DNA from: JAGNRR01 sp965230665
GTDB taxonomy: Bacteria > Bacteroidota > Bacteroidia > Chitinophagales > Chitinophagaceae
Length of the DNA: 64,000 nt
Assembly: GCA_965230665.1 (NCBI GenBank)
Contig: CBDDLM010000004.1
Coordinates: 1,178,001 to 1,242,000 of the forward strand
Reading direction: 5' to 3'
In this document: positions 43,681-52,445 of the stretch, piece after piece
Layout: each line of letters begins with the position of its first letter
Position numbering within the stretch: the stretch's first letter is position 1
The notes under the pieces: model-generated
What the model saw: the letters and a program-made list of their open reading frames with translations, nothing else
What the model was told of the DNA's origin: nothing
Databases searched by the model: none
Translations under genes and position numbers: made by a program

Positions 43681-45087
43681 CTATTTCTTATACCGAGCAT
43701 ACAACTCAGAAAAAATCGGATGTTGCAACATCTCTGTATCCAGCTGATTTAAACAGCTAGCCTTTCGAACATTTCGTACTAATGCATTCTCTAAGTATTG
43801 AACCGATTCTTTTGATTTGCCCAATGCAAGTAATATCCCAGCTTTATAATACTCAAACTCAACTTTATCGCCACAATGAGTTGTCGCAATTTCTAATTGG
43901 GCAAGCGCTTGTTCTAAATAGTCAGATTTATACAAAGCTTTTATTAGAGACTGCCAAGTTGATTTAATATCTGGACGTAGCTCTACCGCATTGAGGTAGC
44001 ATACGAGCGCTTCCTCTTCAGACTCTAATTCCATAAGACAGTTTCCAAGTGCTAAGCAATAGCTTACGTTATCTTTATTAATATGCAGGGCTACAGAATA
44101 TGACTTAATTGCCTTTTCCCATTGCCTCTCCTTAGCGTAAGTCTCTCCTATTTTATAGAATACGGCATCATCCTCGGGATTCAGCATAGAAGCCTTTCTA
44201 TAATAATGACGAGCCTTTGCATATTGTTTTTTACGTTCCCAACAGTATCCTAAGGTTTCCAAAATCACATCTTCGGGTTTAGCTAGTTCTATATGCTCTT
44301 CAAAAACGCCTATCGCTTTATCAAATTCCTTTACTTGGATATAGCACTCACCTAAATTGCGCAAAGCATATTCATACTTGTCGTCCAGAGCCAGACAGTT
44401 TTCATAAGCTTCGATTGCCTCTGTAAAATCTTTGATGCTCTGATAAAGTAAACCAAGATTATACCAAGCAGAGGCGTAAAACGGCGCTTCATCCAATAGT
44501 TCTTTATGTAGTTGAATACAATCTTCTTGCTGTTTTGTTACATCAGCCCAAAAACAGAGACGGAGCAAGGCATCTTCGTATTGCGGATTAATCTGTAATA
44601 CCCGCTTCAAAGTCGCGTAAACCTTTTCGAACTCAGTTTGCTCATCGTAAATTTCGGCGAGTTCCATTAGAATAAAGACCTTATCCGTTTTATTGAAACG
44701 GTCTAGATCATGCTCCAAAAGCTCAATAGCTTCCAAGGCCCTATCGCTTTCCAATAAAATTTCAGCATGTAGTAGAAGACTGTCTAAATCTCCTAGTGTG
44801 ATATTCTTAATCTTCTCTACAATAGCCAATGCCTGACCTGTTTTCTTTTGAGAAAGAAGCCATTCCGCTTTTCGAATTAAAAGCACAGAAGAAAATGGAA
44901 ATATTTCCGTTGACATTTCACAAGCCAGTCTTAAATTTTCTCGATCGCCAAAAATCTCGAAATGATCTATTAAGGCCTCGAAGTCATCTTCATGCAAGGC
45001 CTTGTGTCGATTACCTTGTTTCATTTTATCAAACTCCTCCTTTAAGGCCTCAATATCTTTATAGTTGTTTTGTTCCTCGTCAAACAT
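43681..45087 (-). CDS. Tetratricopeptide-repeat protein
   Basis: The protein has 468 residues, no signal peptide, acidic. About ten TPR units, clearest around ASAWYNLGLLYQSIKDFTEAIEAYENCLALDDKYEYALRNLGECYIQVKEFDKAIGVFEEHI and ARHYYRKASMLNPEDDAVFYKIGETYAKERQWEKAIKSYSVAL. A cytosolic scaffold, common and single-copy in Bacteroidota; the partner is unknown. Confidence 0.88.
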   Translation of the reverse strand: MFDEEQNNYKDIEALKEEFDKMKQGNRHKALHEDDFEALIDHFEIFGDRENLRLACEMSTEIFPFSSVLLIRKAEWLLSQKKTGQALAIVEKIKNITLGDLDSLLLHAEILLESDRALEAIELLEHDLDRFNKTDKVFILMELAEIYDEQTEFEKVYATLKRVLQINPQYEDALLRLCFWADVTKQQEDCIQLHKELLDEAPFYASAWYNLGLLYQSIKDFTEAIEAYENCLALDDKYEYALRNLGECYIQVKEFDKAIGVFEEHIELAKPEDVILETLGYCWERKKQYAKARHYYRKASMLNPEDDAVFYKIGETYAKERQWEKAIKSYSVALHINKDNVSYCLALGNCLMELESEEEALVCYLNAVELRPDIKSTWQSLIKALYKSDYLEQALAQLEIATTHCGDKVEFEYYKAGILLALGKSKESVQYLENALVRNVRKASCLNQLDTEMLQHPIFSELYARYKK

Positions 45088-45222
45088 TTATGTAGGTAAA
45101 TCTAAGTCATAAATAATCCTGATCCATCACAAAATATTCAGAATTTATTTTAAGATAACTTAAAGTTGGGGAAAAGGTAATGTGAATATTATCGGCTTAC
45201 TTATTATCTTTATTCCCTTATC

Positions 45223-45684
45223 ATGGAAGTCTTAAATCAGTTACACAGTATTCTTCGTTGGGTCATTTTAATTCTACTTGCTGTAACCATCGTTAAAAGT
45301 TTTAATGGTATGCGTACGAATGCGGATTACCATGCTCAGGACAAGAAATTTGCACTCTGGACTTTAATCGCAGCTCATCTTCAATTGGTTATTGGGTTGA
45401 TCCAATATTTTGTTGGACCAAGAGGTTTAAAAAATATTCAGAATAATGGAATGAAGCACGTAATGAGCAGTTCGGTAGATCGTTTCTTTGCTATGGAACA
45501 TTTGGTGATGATGTTGATCGCAATTGTTCTAATAACTTTTGGTTATAGCACTGCAAAACGGACACTTGCGCCTCGAAAAAAACATAAAAAGATTTTTATT
45601 TTCTTTCTAATCGCGTTAATCCTCATTTTGGCTGCCGTACCATGGCCTTTCCGAGCTGGTTTCGAAGGATTCGGCTGGTTGTAA
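45223..45684 (+). CDS. Four-TM membrane protein (cytochrome-b-like annotation)
   Basis: The protein has 153 residues and four hydrophobic segments. Conserved-looking histidines face the membrane: QLHSILRW, AAHLQLVIGLIQYF, and AMEHLVMMLIAIVLITFGY. Bacteroidota homologues are often called cytochrome B, but heme binding is unproven. The end, PWPFRAGFEGFGWL, fits the family I recall. 60 bases before the DUF2892 gene. Confidence 0.7.
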   Translation: MEVLNQLHSILRWVILILLAVTIVKSFNGMRTNADYHAQDKKFALWTLIAAHLQLVIGLIQYFVGPRGLKNIQNNGMKHVMSSSVDRFFAMEHLVMMLIAIVLITFGYSTAKRTLAPRKKHKKIFIFFLIALILILAAVPWPFRAGFEGFGWL

Positions 45685-45744
45685 ACTTTGTATCCTTGAA
45701 TACGAACTATTGTCTTTCTTAGTTTTACTTTGTAAGTGTAAATC

Positions 45745-46002
45745 ATGTTAGACAAAATATTACACACTCCATGGCACCTCATGCGTTGGGTGCGACTTAT
45801 TGTCGGGCTACTAGCACTGATTAGTTTTGTTTATGAATTGCAAAACAATTCTTCTAAAACGATTGACTATTTGATATTAGGAGCTGGTTTTTATTTTATT
45901 TACAAGGCCCTTTTTAATACAGGATGTGAGGTGATACAAAATGAACAAGTAACAAATACGAGTAGTGAGAACGAAATTGTAGATTATACTGAAATTAAAT
46001 AA
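45745..46002 (+). CDS. DUF2892-type small membrane protein
   Basis: The protein has 85 residues. Motif MRWVRLIVGLLALISFVYEL and DYLILGAGFYFIYKALFNTGC is the YgaP-like inner-membrane DUF2892 pattern, with a short acidic cytosolic tail. In many genomes this domain is attached to or next to a rhodanese, as here (2-base gap). Part of a sulfur-handling operon. Confidence 0.75.
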   Translation: MLDKILHTPWHLMRWVRLIVGLLALISFVYELQNNSSKTIDYLILGAGFYFIYKALFNTGCEVIQNEQVTNTSSENEIVDYTEIK

Positions 46003-46004
46003 TT

Positions 46005-46388
46005 ATGAAGACAAACCTATTGAGCATGCTTTTCTTTTGTTTATTAATGGCCTGTAAGACATCCACGAGTCTGATTACCCGAATAGATATTGACCAGCAC
46101 ATGGAAATGATAAGTAAGGAGGACGTTATTGTTATTGATGTAAGAACCCCAGCAGAAGTAACGGCAGGTTACATTAAAGGAACTAAAAAGTTTATTAATT
46201 ATAAAGATGCACGATTCAAAGAATTAATTGGTTCACTTGATAAAGCCAATACTTATGTTGTATACTGCAAAAGCGGTAACCGAAGTACTAAGGCTTTGAA
46301 TATAATGGCAGATATGGGTTTTGAAAAGCTTTACGAGCTTGAAGGAGGAATCACAAGTGTAAAAAATTCAGAATACATCATTCAATAA
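46005..46388 (+). CDS. Rhodanese-domain lipoprotein
   Basis: The protein has 127 residues. Lipobox LLMAC near residue 17. One rhodanese domain with VIVIDVRTPAEVTAGYI and the active loop YCKSGNRSTKALNIM (Cys in CKSGNRS), and a final LEGGI. A periplasmic sulfurtransferase. Sandwiched between DUF2892 and YeiH genes with 2-base gaps. Confidence 0.92.
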   Translation: MKTNLLSMLFFCLLMACKTSTSLITRIDIDQHMEMISKEDVIVIDVRTPAEVTAGYIKGTKKFINYKDARFKELIGSLDKANTYVVYCKSGNRSTKALNIMADMGFEKLYELEGGITSVKNSEYIIQ

Positions 46389-46390
46389 AC

Positions 46391-47359
46391 TTGGTACAAC
46401 AGCTCTATAAAGGCATATTGCTTTCATTATTGGTAGGACTCTCTTCCTTCTTTATAGCACCATCTATTCCAGGTGTTAATGGAGTTTTGCTTAGTTTCTT
46501 TCTTGGTGTGCTGATCGGTAATATTACGACTCTACCCAGTTCGTTTAACCAAGGAATCAAGTTTTCAGGATCAAAGATCTTGGAGATTTCAATTGTCCTC
46601 CTAGCCTTTAGTATCAGTTTTAATAAAATAGCCGCTATTGGGGCATCCAAGTTTGCTCTTATAGGTATTAGTATCCTTGCCGTTCTCTTGCTCACTATCT
46701 TCCTAGCAAAAAGGTTAAACTGTCCAACTTCAAGTGGTTGGTTAGTGGGTTTTGGAACTGCGATCTGTGGTTCTTCTGCAATTGCCGCCTTGGCACCTTC
46801 GGTCACAAAAAACTCTGAAAATACTGGTATTGCTATTGCCATTGTAAACTTATTAGGTAGCATAGGTATGGTGGTTATGCCATTCGTTCTATCCTATCTT
46901 GAGTTGAGCGACTTGGACAGTAGCGTTTATATTGGTGCAAGCTTACATTCTGTAGGAAATGTTGCAGGAGCTGGGTTTGGTATGTCTGAGACTATTGGAG
47001 AAAATGCGTTGACTATTAAAATGGCCCGTGTTGCGCTCCTCTCCCCAGCCATTATCTTCTTTAATATCATGATACAAGCGGGTAAAAAGAAATCTTTCTT
47101 AGCCTATTTCAAATTACCCGCCTATTTGTGGGCTTTTATCGCTATTACTATTTTTGTTTCACTCGTTCCATTACCTACCACTTTATTGTCAGGATTAAAA
47201 ACGGGCGGCAACCTTTTACTCACTGTAGCTATGGCTGCTATAGGACTACGAGTGAGTCTTCGTCAATTAATCGATTCTGGACAAAAAGCCATGAAGTTCG
47301 GTTTGCTCATATTTGTATTACAAATACTCGTTATTGCCTTGCTTTTATCCGTTCTTTAG
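46391..47359 (+). CDS. YeiH family putative sulfate/sulfite exporter
   Basis: The protein has 322 residues and about ten membrane segments. Family marks: GVNGVLLSFFLGVLIGN, GFGTAICGSSAIAALAPSV, LLGSIGMVVMPFVLSYL and ASLHSVGNVAGAGFGMSE. The start is TTG at 46391, two bases after the rhodanese stop; no ATG lies near the N-terminus. Members are linked to sulfite/sulfate export during growth on organosulfonates or cysteine. With DUF2892 and rhodanese it suggests detoxification of reduced sulfur. Confidence 0.85.
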   Translation: MVQQLYKGILLSLLVGLSSFFIAPSIPGVNGVLLSFFLGVLIGNITTLPSSFNQGIKFSGSKILEISIVLLAFSISFNKIAAIGASKFALIGISILAVLLLTIFLAKRLNCPTSSGWLVGFGTAICGSSAIAALAPSVTKNSENTGIAIAIVNLLGSIGMVVMPFVLSYLELSDLDSSVYIGASLHSVGNVAGAGFGMSETIGENALTIKMARVALLSPAIIFFNIMIQAGKKKSFLAYFKLPAYLWAFIAITIFVSLVPLPTTLLSGLKTGGNLLLTVAMAAIGLRVSLRQLIDSGQKAMKFGLLIFVLQILVIALLLSVL

Positions 47360-47484
47360 TCGTTATAGACCCTAAAAAGATCAATTTGTTCCTTAGAATA
47401 TACAACGAAAAATACCTTCTTGCTATAGCTGTAATAACTCTGTATATTCATCGTCTATTAGCACTCACTTTATAAAGCAAATTC

Positions 47485-47492
47485 TATCTTTG
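47485..47492 (+). promoter_or_regulatory. -7 element of the PurF-like gene
   Basis: TATCTTTG, 13 bases before the ATG at 47506; leader would be under 10 nt. Confidence 0.5.
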
Positions 47493-47505
47493 CACTCTTT
47501 AGACT

Positions 47506-49350
47506 ATGTCAGATGCCATAAAACACGAATGCGGAATAACCTTCATTCGCTTGCGTAAGCCCATCTCATTCTACCACGAAAAATATGGTACAGCTCTTTA
47601 CGGACTGAACAAATTGTACCTTCTTATGGAGAAGCAACATAACCGCGGCCAAGATGGTGCTGGAATTGCTTCTGTAAAATTGAATGTACAAGACGGTTAC
47701 CCGTATGTATCTCGAAAACGCAGTATAAAAAAACAATCCATCGCGGATATTTTTGGAACTGTTCAGAATGAAATGGCTGAATTGCAGGCCCAATTTCCGG
47801 ATATCATGGATCGTCCAGAAATGCTAAAAGGGTATTTGAAAAGCCTAGGCGAGGTCATGATTGGCCATTTACGCTATGGAACGCAAGGAAGAAATAATAT
47901 TGACTACTGCCATCCATTTCTGAAATCAGATGTCCAGAAAGAAAAAAACATGGTTCTTGCTGGCAACTTTAATTTAGTCAATACGCGCGAATTGAATTCG
48001 TTTCTATCCGAAGAAACGAAAAGCAATGCCAACCTTGATAGTGACTTAGCAGCTATGATGGAAACTATCCATCATCACTTAAGGGCCAATATTGAAAAAA
48101 ATGGTAAAGCCAATTGGAAAGATATTCTTAGCGAATCAAATGCGCTATTTGATGGTGGCTATGCCGTGGCGGGCATGGTTGGCGATGGAGAAAGCTTTTG
48201 TTTCAGAGATGCCCATGCCATACGACCTATGTTCTACTATATCTCACCTGAGATTATTGTTGCGGCAAGTGAACGTCCTGCGATCATGACAGCCTTTAAT
48301 GTACAGCAAGAAGAGGTTGTTGAATTACCAGCTGGCCATGCTTTGCTTATCGACAAGGAAGGGAATTATACTATTGAAAGAATTTTACCTGAAGCACAAC
48401 GGCTATCTTGTAGTTTTGAGCGAATCTATTTCAGCCGTGGTAGTGATGCCGATATTTACGAAGAACGAAAGAATTTAGGGCGTCAGCTGTCGCAGAAAGT
48501 GCTTGAAATGATTGATTTCGACTTAAAGAATACGATTTTTTCATTCATCCCTAATACCGCAGAAACCGCATTTTTTGGTTTAATAAAAGGAGCTGAGGCT
48601 TACTTAAACAATATTAAGGTAGATCGCATTAAATCTTGGGATGAGGTGACCGATGAGAAACTGCAAGAGATGATTCATCGTCGAGTAAGAATTGAGAAAA
48701 TAGCCATTAAGGATGTTAAAATGCGCACCTTCATAACACAGGATAGTGCTCGTAAAGAAATGGTGCAGCACGTATACGATATTACCTATGGTAAAGTACG
48801 TCGTGGCATTGACACCTTGGTTGTGATAGATGATTCCATAGTACGCGGTACTACTTTACGAGAAAGTATTATTAGAATGCTTGATCGTTTAGGTCCTAAA
48901 CGAATTATTGTTGTTTCAAGTGCTCCACAAATCCGTTACCCCGATTGCTATGGGATTGATATGAGTAAGATGGGTGAATTTATTGCCTTTCAAGCTGCTA
49001 TCGAGCTATTACATGAGCGCGATTTAGGACACATCCCAGCAGAAGTATATGCAAACTGTTTACAAGCTGAAAAATCAAACAAGTTGGGTAGTGAAAATTT
49101 TGTAAAACAGATCTATGCCAATTTTGACGCCGATCAGATCAGTGCCAAGATTGCAAAAATGCTCAAAGAAGATGATGTTGGTGCTAAAGTCAATGTTGTT
49201 TATCAACGTATAGAAGGGTTACACAAAGCATGTCCAAACCATAAAGGGGATTGGTATTTTACAGGCGATTACCCTACCGATGGTGGGAATGTTGTTGTAA
49301 ACAAAGCCTTTATGAATTATATGGAGAATAAGACAGAGAGAGCCTATTAA
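47506..49350 (+). CDS. Amidophosphoribosyltransferase (PurF-like), long form
   Basis: Class II glutamine amidotransferase joined to a PRPP-binding domain; 614 residues. Catalytic Cys9 follows a short propeptide (MSDAIKHE-C), as in PurF. Block KQHNRGQDGAGIA and the RYGTQGRNNIDYCHPF glutaminase segment; PRTase motif DTLVVIDDSIVRGTT. It is longer than standard PurF (~500) owing to insertions between the domains. Such proteins occur beside a normal PurF in Bacteroidota. First step of purine synthesis is expected; purN lies 10 kb away. Confidence 0.88.
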   Translation: MSDAIKHECGITFIRLRKPISFYHEKYGTALYGLNKLYLLMEKQHNRGQDGAGIASVKLNVQDGYPYVSRKRSIKKQSIADIFGTVQNEMAELQAQFPDIMDRPEMLKGYLKSLGEVMIGHLRYGTQGRNNIDYCHPFLKSDVQKEKNMVLAGNFNLVNTRELNSFLSEETKSNANLDSDLAAMMETIHHHLRANIEKNGKANWKDILSESNALFDGGYAVAGMVGDGESFCFRDAHAIRPMFYYISPEIIVAASERPAIMTAFNVQQEEVVELPAGHALLIDKEGNYTIERILPEAQRLSCSFERIYFSRGSDADIYEERKNLGRQLSQKVLEMIDFDLKNTIFSFIPNTAETAFFGLIKGAEAYLNNIKVDRIKSWDEVTDEKLQEMIHRRVRIEKIAIKDVKMRTFITQDSARKEMVQHVYDITYGKVRRGIDTLVVIDDSIVRGTTLRESIIRMLDRLGPKRIIVVSSAPQIRYPDCYGIDMSKMGEFIAFQAAIELLHERDLGHIPAEVYANCLQAEKSNKLGSENFVKQIYANFDADQISAKIAKMLKEDDVGAKVNVVYQRIEGLHKACPNHKGDWYFTGDYPTDGGNVVVNKAFMNYMENKTERAY

Positions 49351-49450
49351 GCATCAGTCTAGGTAACCATTGTGTATTCCAATTGTCTGAGAATCATATG
49401 TATTCTAATCTTAGGCTTAACTTCGCAACTCTTACTTTCAAATAGGTAAA

Positions 49451-50692
49451 ATGATTCAATTCGAAAAGTTCACTTTAGATAATGGCCTACGTGTCATTTT
49501 TCATCAAGATGAAAGCACCCCAATGGCAGTGGTTAATGTACTGTATGATGTAGGTGCTAAAGACGAAAACGCAGAGCAAACGGGTTTTGCTCATTTGTTT
49601 GAACATCTTATGTTTGGTGGAAGCATAAATATCCCTAGCTACGATGAGCCACTCCAAGTAGCTGGAGGTGAGAATAATGCTTATACTACAAATGATATTA
49701 CAAATTATTATCTGAAACTACCTAAGGAAAACCTAGAAACAGGTTTCTGGCTTGAAAGCGATCGCATGTTGTCATTAGCTTTTAATGAAAACAGCTTAGA
49801 AGTACAGCGTAAAGTCGTTTGTGAAGAATTCAAGGAAAATTATATCAACAAACCTTATGGCGACGTATGGAAATACCTCCGTGAGCTCTGTTATAAAGAA
49901 CATCCCTATCAATGGATGACTATTGGTAAAGAATTAAAGCACATAGAAGATGCGCAGCTTCAAGATGTCAAAGATTTTTTCAAAAAGCATTATACTCCTC
50001 AGAACGCCATATTGGCTATTGCAGGAAATACAACACTCGACGAAGTAAAAAGACTAGCGAAAAAATATTTTGAACCAATACCAATGGGCAATAAATATGA
50101 GCGCAATATTCCCAAGGAACCAGAACAAAAAGAAGCCCGACGGTTGCGCGTAGAAAAAGATGTGCCTGTGAGTCTCGTCATGAAGGCCTATCACATAGAT
50201 AATAGGCAAAGTGCACACTACTATACTGCCGATGTGATCACAGAAATCCTAGCAGGAGGAAAATCGGCACGTTTGTACAATAAACTTGTAAAGGAGAAAA
50301 AACTATTTAGTCAGGTGAATTGCTATCATACGGGAAGTATAGAAAATGGTTTACTGGTTGTGCTGGGTAATCTTGCAGAAGGCGTAACACCTGAAAAAGG
50401 TGAAGAAGCATTGGATGAGGTGGTTCAGGACCTAATTCAAAATGGTGTATCGGAGACAGAACTCGAGAAAGTATTGAATAAGATTGAAAATCTTATGGTC
50501 TTTGAAGATATGAGTTTAATCAATCGAGCTAACAATTTAGCTTTCTATGAATTGCTTGGAGATGCACAAAAAATGAATGAAGAATTTACCCATTACCAAA
50601 ATGTAACAGCTAGAGACATCCAAGAACAGGCAAAATACATTTTCAGAAAAAAGAACGAAAATGTACTGTATTACCTAGCAAAACAAAACTAG
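49451..50692 (+). CDS. M16 zinc metallopeptidase, single-copy short form
   Basis: The protein has 413 residues and no signal peptide. Zinc motif HLFEH (His48, Glu51, His52) in TGFAHLFEHLMFGG, with the third acidic ligand in RKVVCEEFKENYIN. One M16 half-set (active plus inactive lobes, ~45 kDa), typical of mitochondrial-processing-peptidase-like bacterial proteases. It starts 100 bases after the PurF-like gene and has its own terminator. Confidence 0.92.
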   Translation: MIQFEKFTLDNGLRVIFHQDESTPMAVVNVLYDVGAKDENAEQTGFAHLFEHLMFGGSINIPSYDEPLQVAGGENNAYTTNDITNYYLKLPKENLETGFWLESDRMLSLAFNENSLEVQRKVVCEEFKENYINKPYGDVWKYLRELCYKEHPYQWMTIGKELKHIEDAQLQDVKDFFKKHYTPQNAILAIAGNTTLDEVKRLAKKYFEPIPMGNKYERNIPKEPEQKEARRLRVEKDVPVSLVMKAYHIDNRQSAHYYTADVITEILAGGKSARLYNKLVKEKKLFSQVNCYHTGSIENGLLVVLGNLAEGVTPEKGEEALDEVVQDLIQNGVSETELEKVLNKIENLMVFEDMSLINRANNLAFYELLGDAQKMNEEFTHYQNVTARDIQEQAKYIFRKKNENVLYYLAKQN

Positions 50693-50707
50693 GTTAGTCC
50701 TAATATT

Positions 50708-50735
50708 AAAAGCGCTCTCCGAGGAGAACGCTTTT
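50708..50735 (+). terminator. Terminator after the short M16 peptidase
   Basis: aaaagcgctctc / gagaacgctttt with one C/A mismatch and loop cgag. Confidence 0.75.
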
Positions 50736-50852
50736 AAACTTAAACTATGGATTTACCAAATGAACTTAGTACAAAGGTATTTTAGTTCAAATTCTAAACC
50801 CTTATCATTCGGTCAAACTATCGTCATTAAAACCTGACAGTCTGATGATAAA

Positions 50853-52280
50853 TTAGAAGTTACAATTACCTGGGGTACGCGGAAAAGGAATCACATCTCG
50901 GATATTGCTCATTCCCGTTACAAATTGTACAAGACGTTCAAAACCCAAACCAAAACCTGCATGCTTACAAGCTCCAAAACGACGTGTATCTAAGTACCAG
51001 CTCATTTCTTCAGCCGGAATATCCATTTCTTGCATACGTTGTTCAAGTTTGTCTAATCGTTCCTCACGTTGACTACCGCCTACAATCTCTCCAATACCTG
51101 GAGCTAAAATATCCATAGCAGCAACGGTCTTGCCATCATCATTCTGGCGCATATAAAATGCTTTAATATCTTTTGGATAATCAATAACGATGACTGGTTT
51201 TTTGAAATGTTTCTCTACCAGATAACGCTCATGTTCGCTTTGAAGGTCTATTCCCCACTCTACAGGAAACTTAAATTTCTTCTTTTTATAAGGTTTAGAT
51301 TGCATTAAGATATCAATCGCCTCAGTATAAGTAATTCGTTCAAAATCATTTTCCAATACGAAATTTAACTTCTCTGTAAGGTTCAGTTCACTTCGTTCGT
51401 TCTGTGGCTTAGATTTCTCCTCCTGTAATAAGCGGTTTGTTAAGAACTCAATATCATCTGGATGCTGCTCCATTGCATACTGAATTACGTATTTGAGCAT
51501 CTGCTCCGCACAATCCATATCTCCATGAATATCACAAAAAGCCATCTCGGGTTCAATCATCCAGAACTCAGCCAAATGGCGTGTTGTATTTGAATTTTCT
51601 GCTCTAAACGTTGGGCCAAAGGTGTATACATTACTAAACGCCATAGCCGCTAACTCTGCTTCTAGTTGTCCGCTTACGGTTAGGTTGGTTTCCCCTTCAA
51701 AGAAGTCTTGCTTATAGTCAACCTTGCCCTCATCGGTCAGAGGAGTATCCTTCATATCCAGAGTAGTTACTCTGAACATCTCACCTGCACCCTCGGCATC
51801 ACTCGCCGTGATAATTGGAGAATGCATATAGATATAATGCCTTTCTTGAAAGAACTTATGAATACCAAAGGACAAAGCATTTCGAAGACGAAATACACTG
51901 CCAAACGTATTCGTACGAAAACGTAGGTGCGCATTCTCACGCAGAAATTCCATACTATGCTTTTTAGGTTGAATCGGATAAGTTTCAGCATCACTATCAC
52001 CTAGAATTTCAACTTGGGCATCAGTCATCTCAACGGTCTGACCTTTACCCTGGCTTTCAATAATTTTACCCGTTGCCCGAATGCAAGAACCTGTTGTGAT
52101 CCGTTTCAAGGTAGTCTCATCATAATCATCGGTATTGATTACGATTTGTAGGTTATGATTTGTGCTGCCGTCATTTAAAGCAATAAAACGGTTACTTCTA
52201 AAGGTCCGAACCCAACCCTTGATTTCAAAATCATAATCCTGCTCTCCTGAAGAGAGTATTTCCTTGATTCTCTTTTGCAT
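50853..52280 (-). CDS. asnS: Asparaginyl-tRNA synthetase
   Basis: Class IIb tRNA ligase, 475 residues from the ATG at 52280 (the frame continues five codons up, unlikely). N-terminal OB anticodon domain (IKGWVRTFRSNRFIALNDGS), motif 2 TFRAENSNTTRHLAEFWMIEPEMAF and motif 3 GFGLGFERLVQFVTG. The pattern AENSNT and YLDTRRFGACKHAG separates asnS from aspS. Stands alone on this strand between the M16 and A2M genes. Confidence 0.96.
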   Translation of the reverse strand: MQKRIKEILSSGEQDYDFEIKGWVRTFRSNRFIALNDGSTNHNLQIVINTDDYDETTLKRITTGSCIRATGKIIESQGKGQTVEMTDAQVEILGDSDAETYPIQPKKHSMEFLRENAHLRFRTNTFGSVFRLRNALSFGIHKFFQERHYIYMHSPIITASDAEGAGEMFRVTTLDMKDTPLTDEGKVDYKQDFFEGETNLTVSGQLEAELAAMAFSNVYTFGPTFRAENSNTTRHLAEFWMIEPEMAFCDIHGDMDCAEQMLKYVIQYAMEQHPDDIEFLTNRLLQEEKSKPQNERSELNLTEKLNFVLENDFERITYTEAIDILMQSKPYKKKKFKFPVEWGIDLQSEHERYLVEKHFKKPVIVIDYPKDIKAFYMRQNDDGKTVAAMDILAPGIGEIVGGSQREERLDKLEQRMQEMDIPAEEMSWYLDTRRFGACKHAGFGLGFERLVQFVTGMSNIRDVIPFPRTPGNCNF

Positions 52281-52445
52281 TTTGCAAAACAACATAAATT
52301 TTTTGTTTTAGCTCTTATTATCGTTGGCAGAATTTTATCGGATAAAAAAAAATCAAAAATGACGATAAGAGTACGCTATTTTTTTATGGAATCAGGCCGC
52401 AGAATGTATCTTGAGTATGACAATAGAACTAAAGATTAGAAGCGT

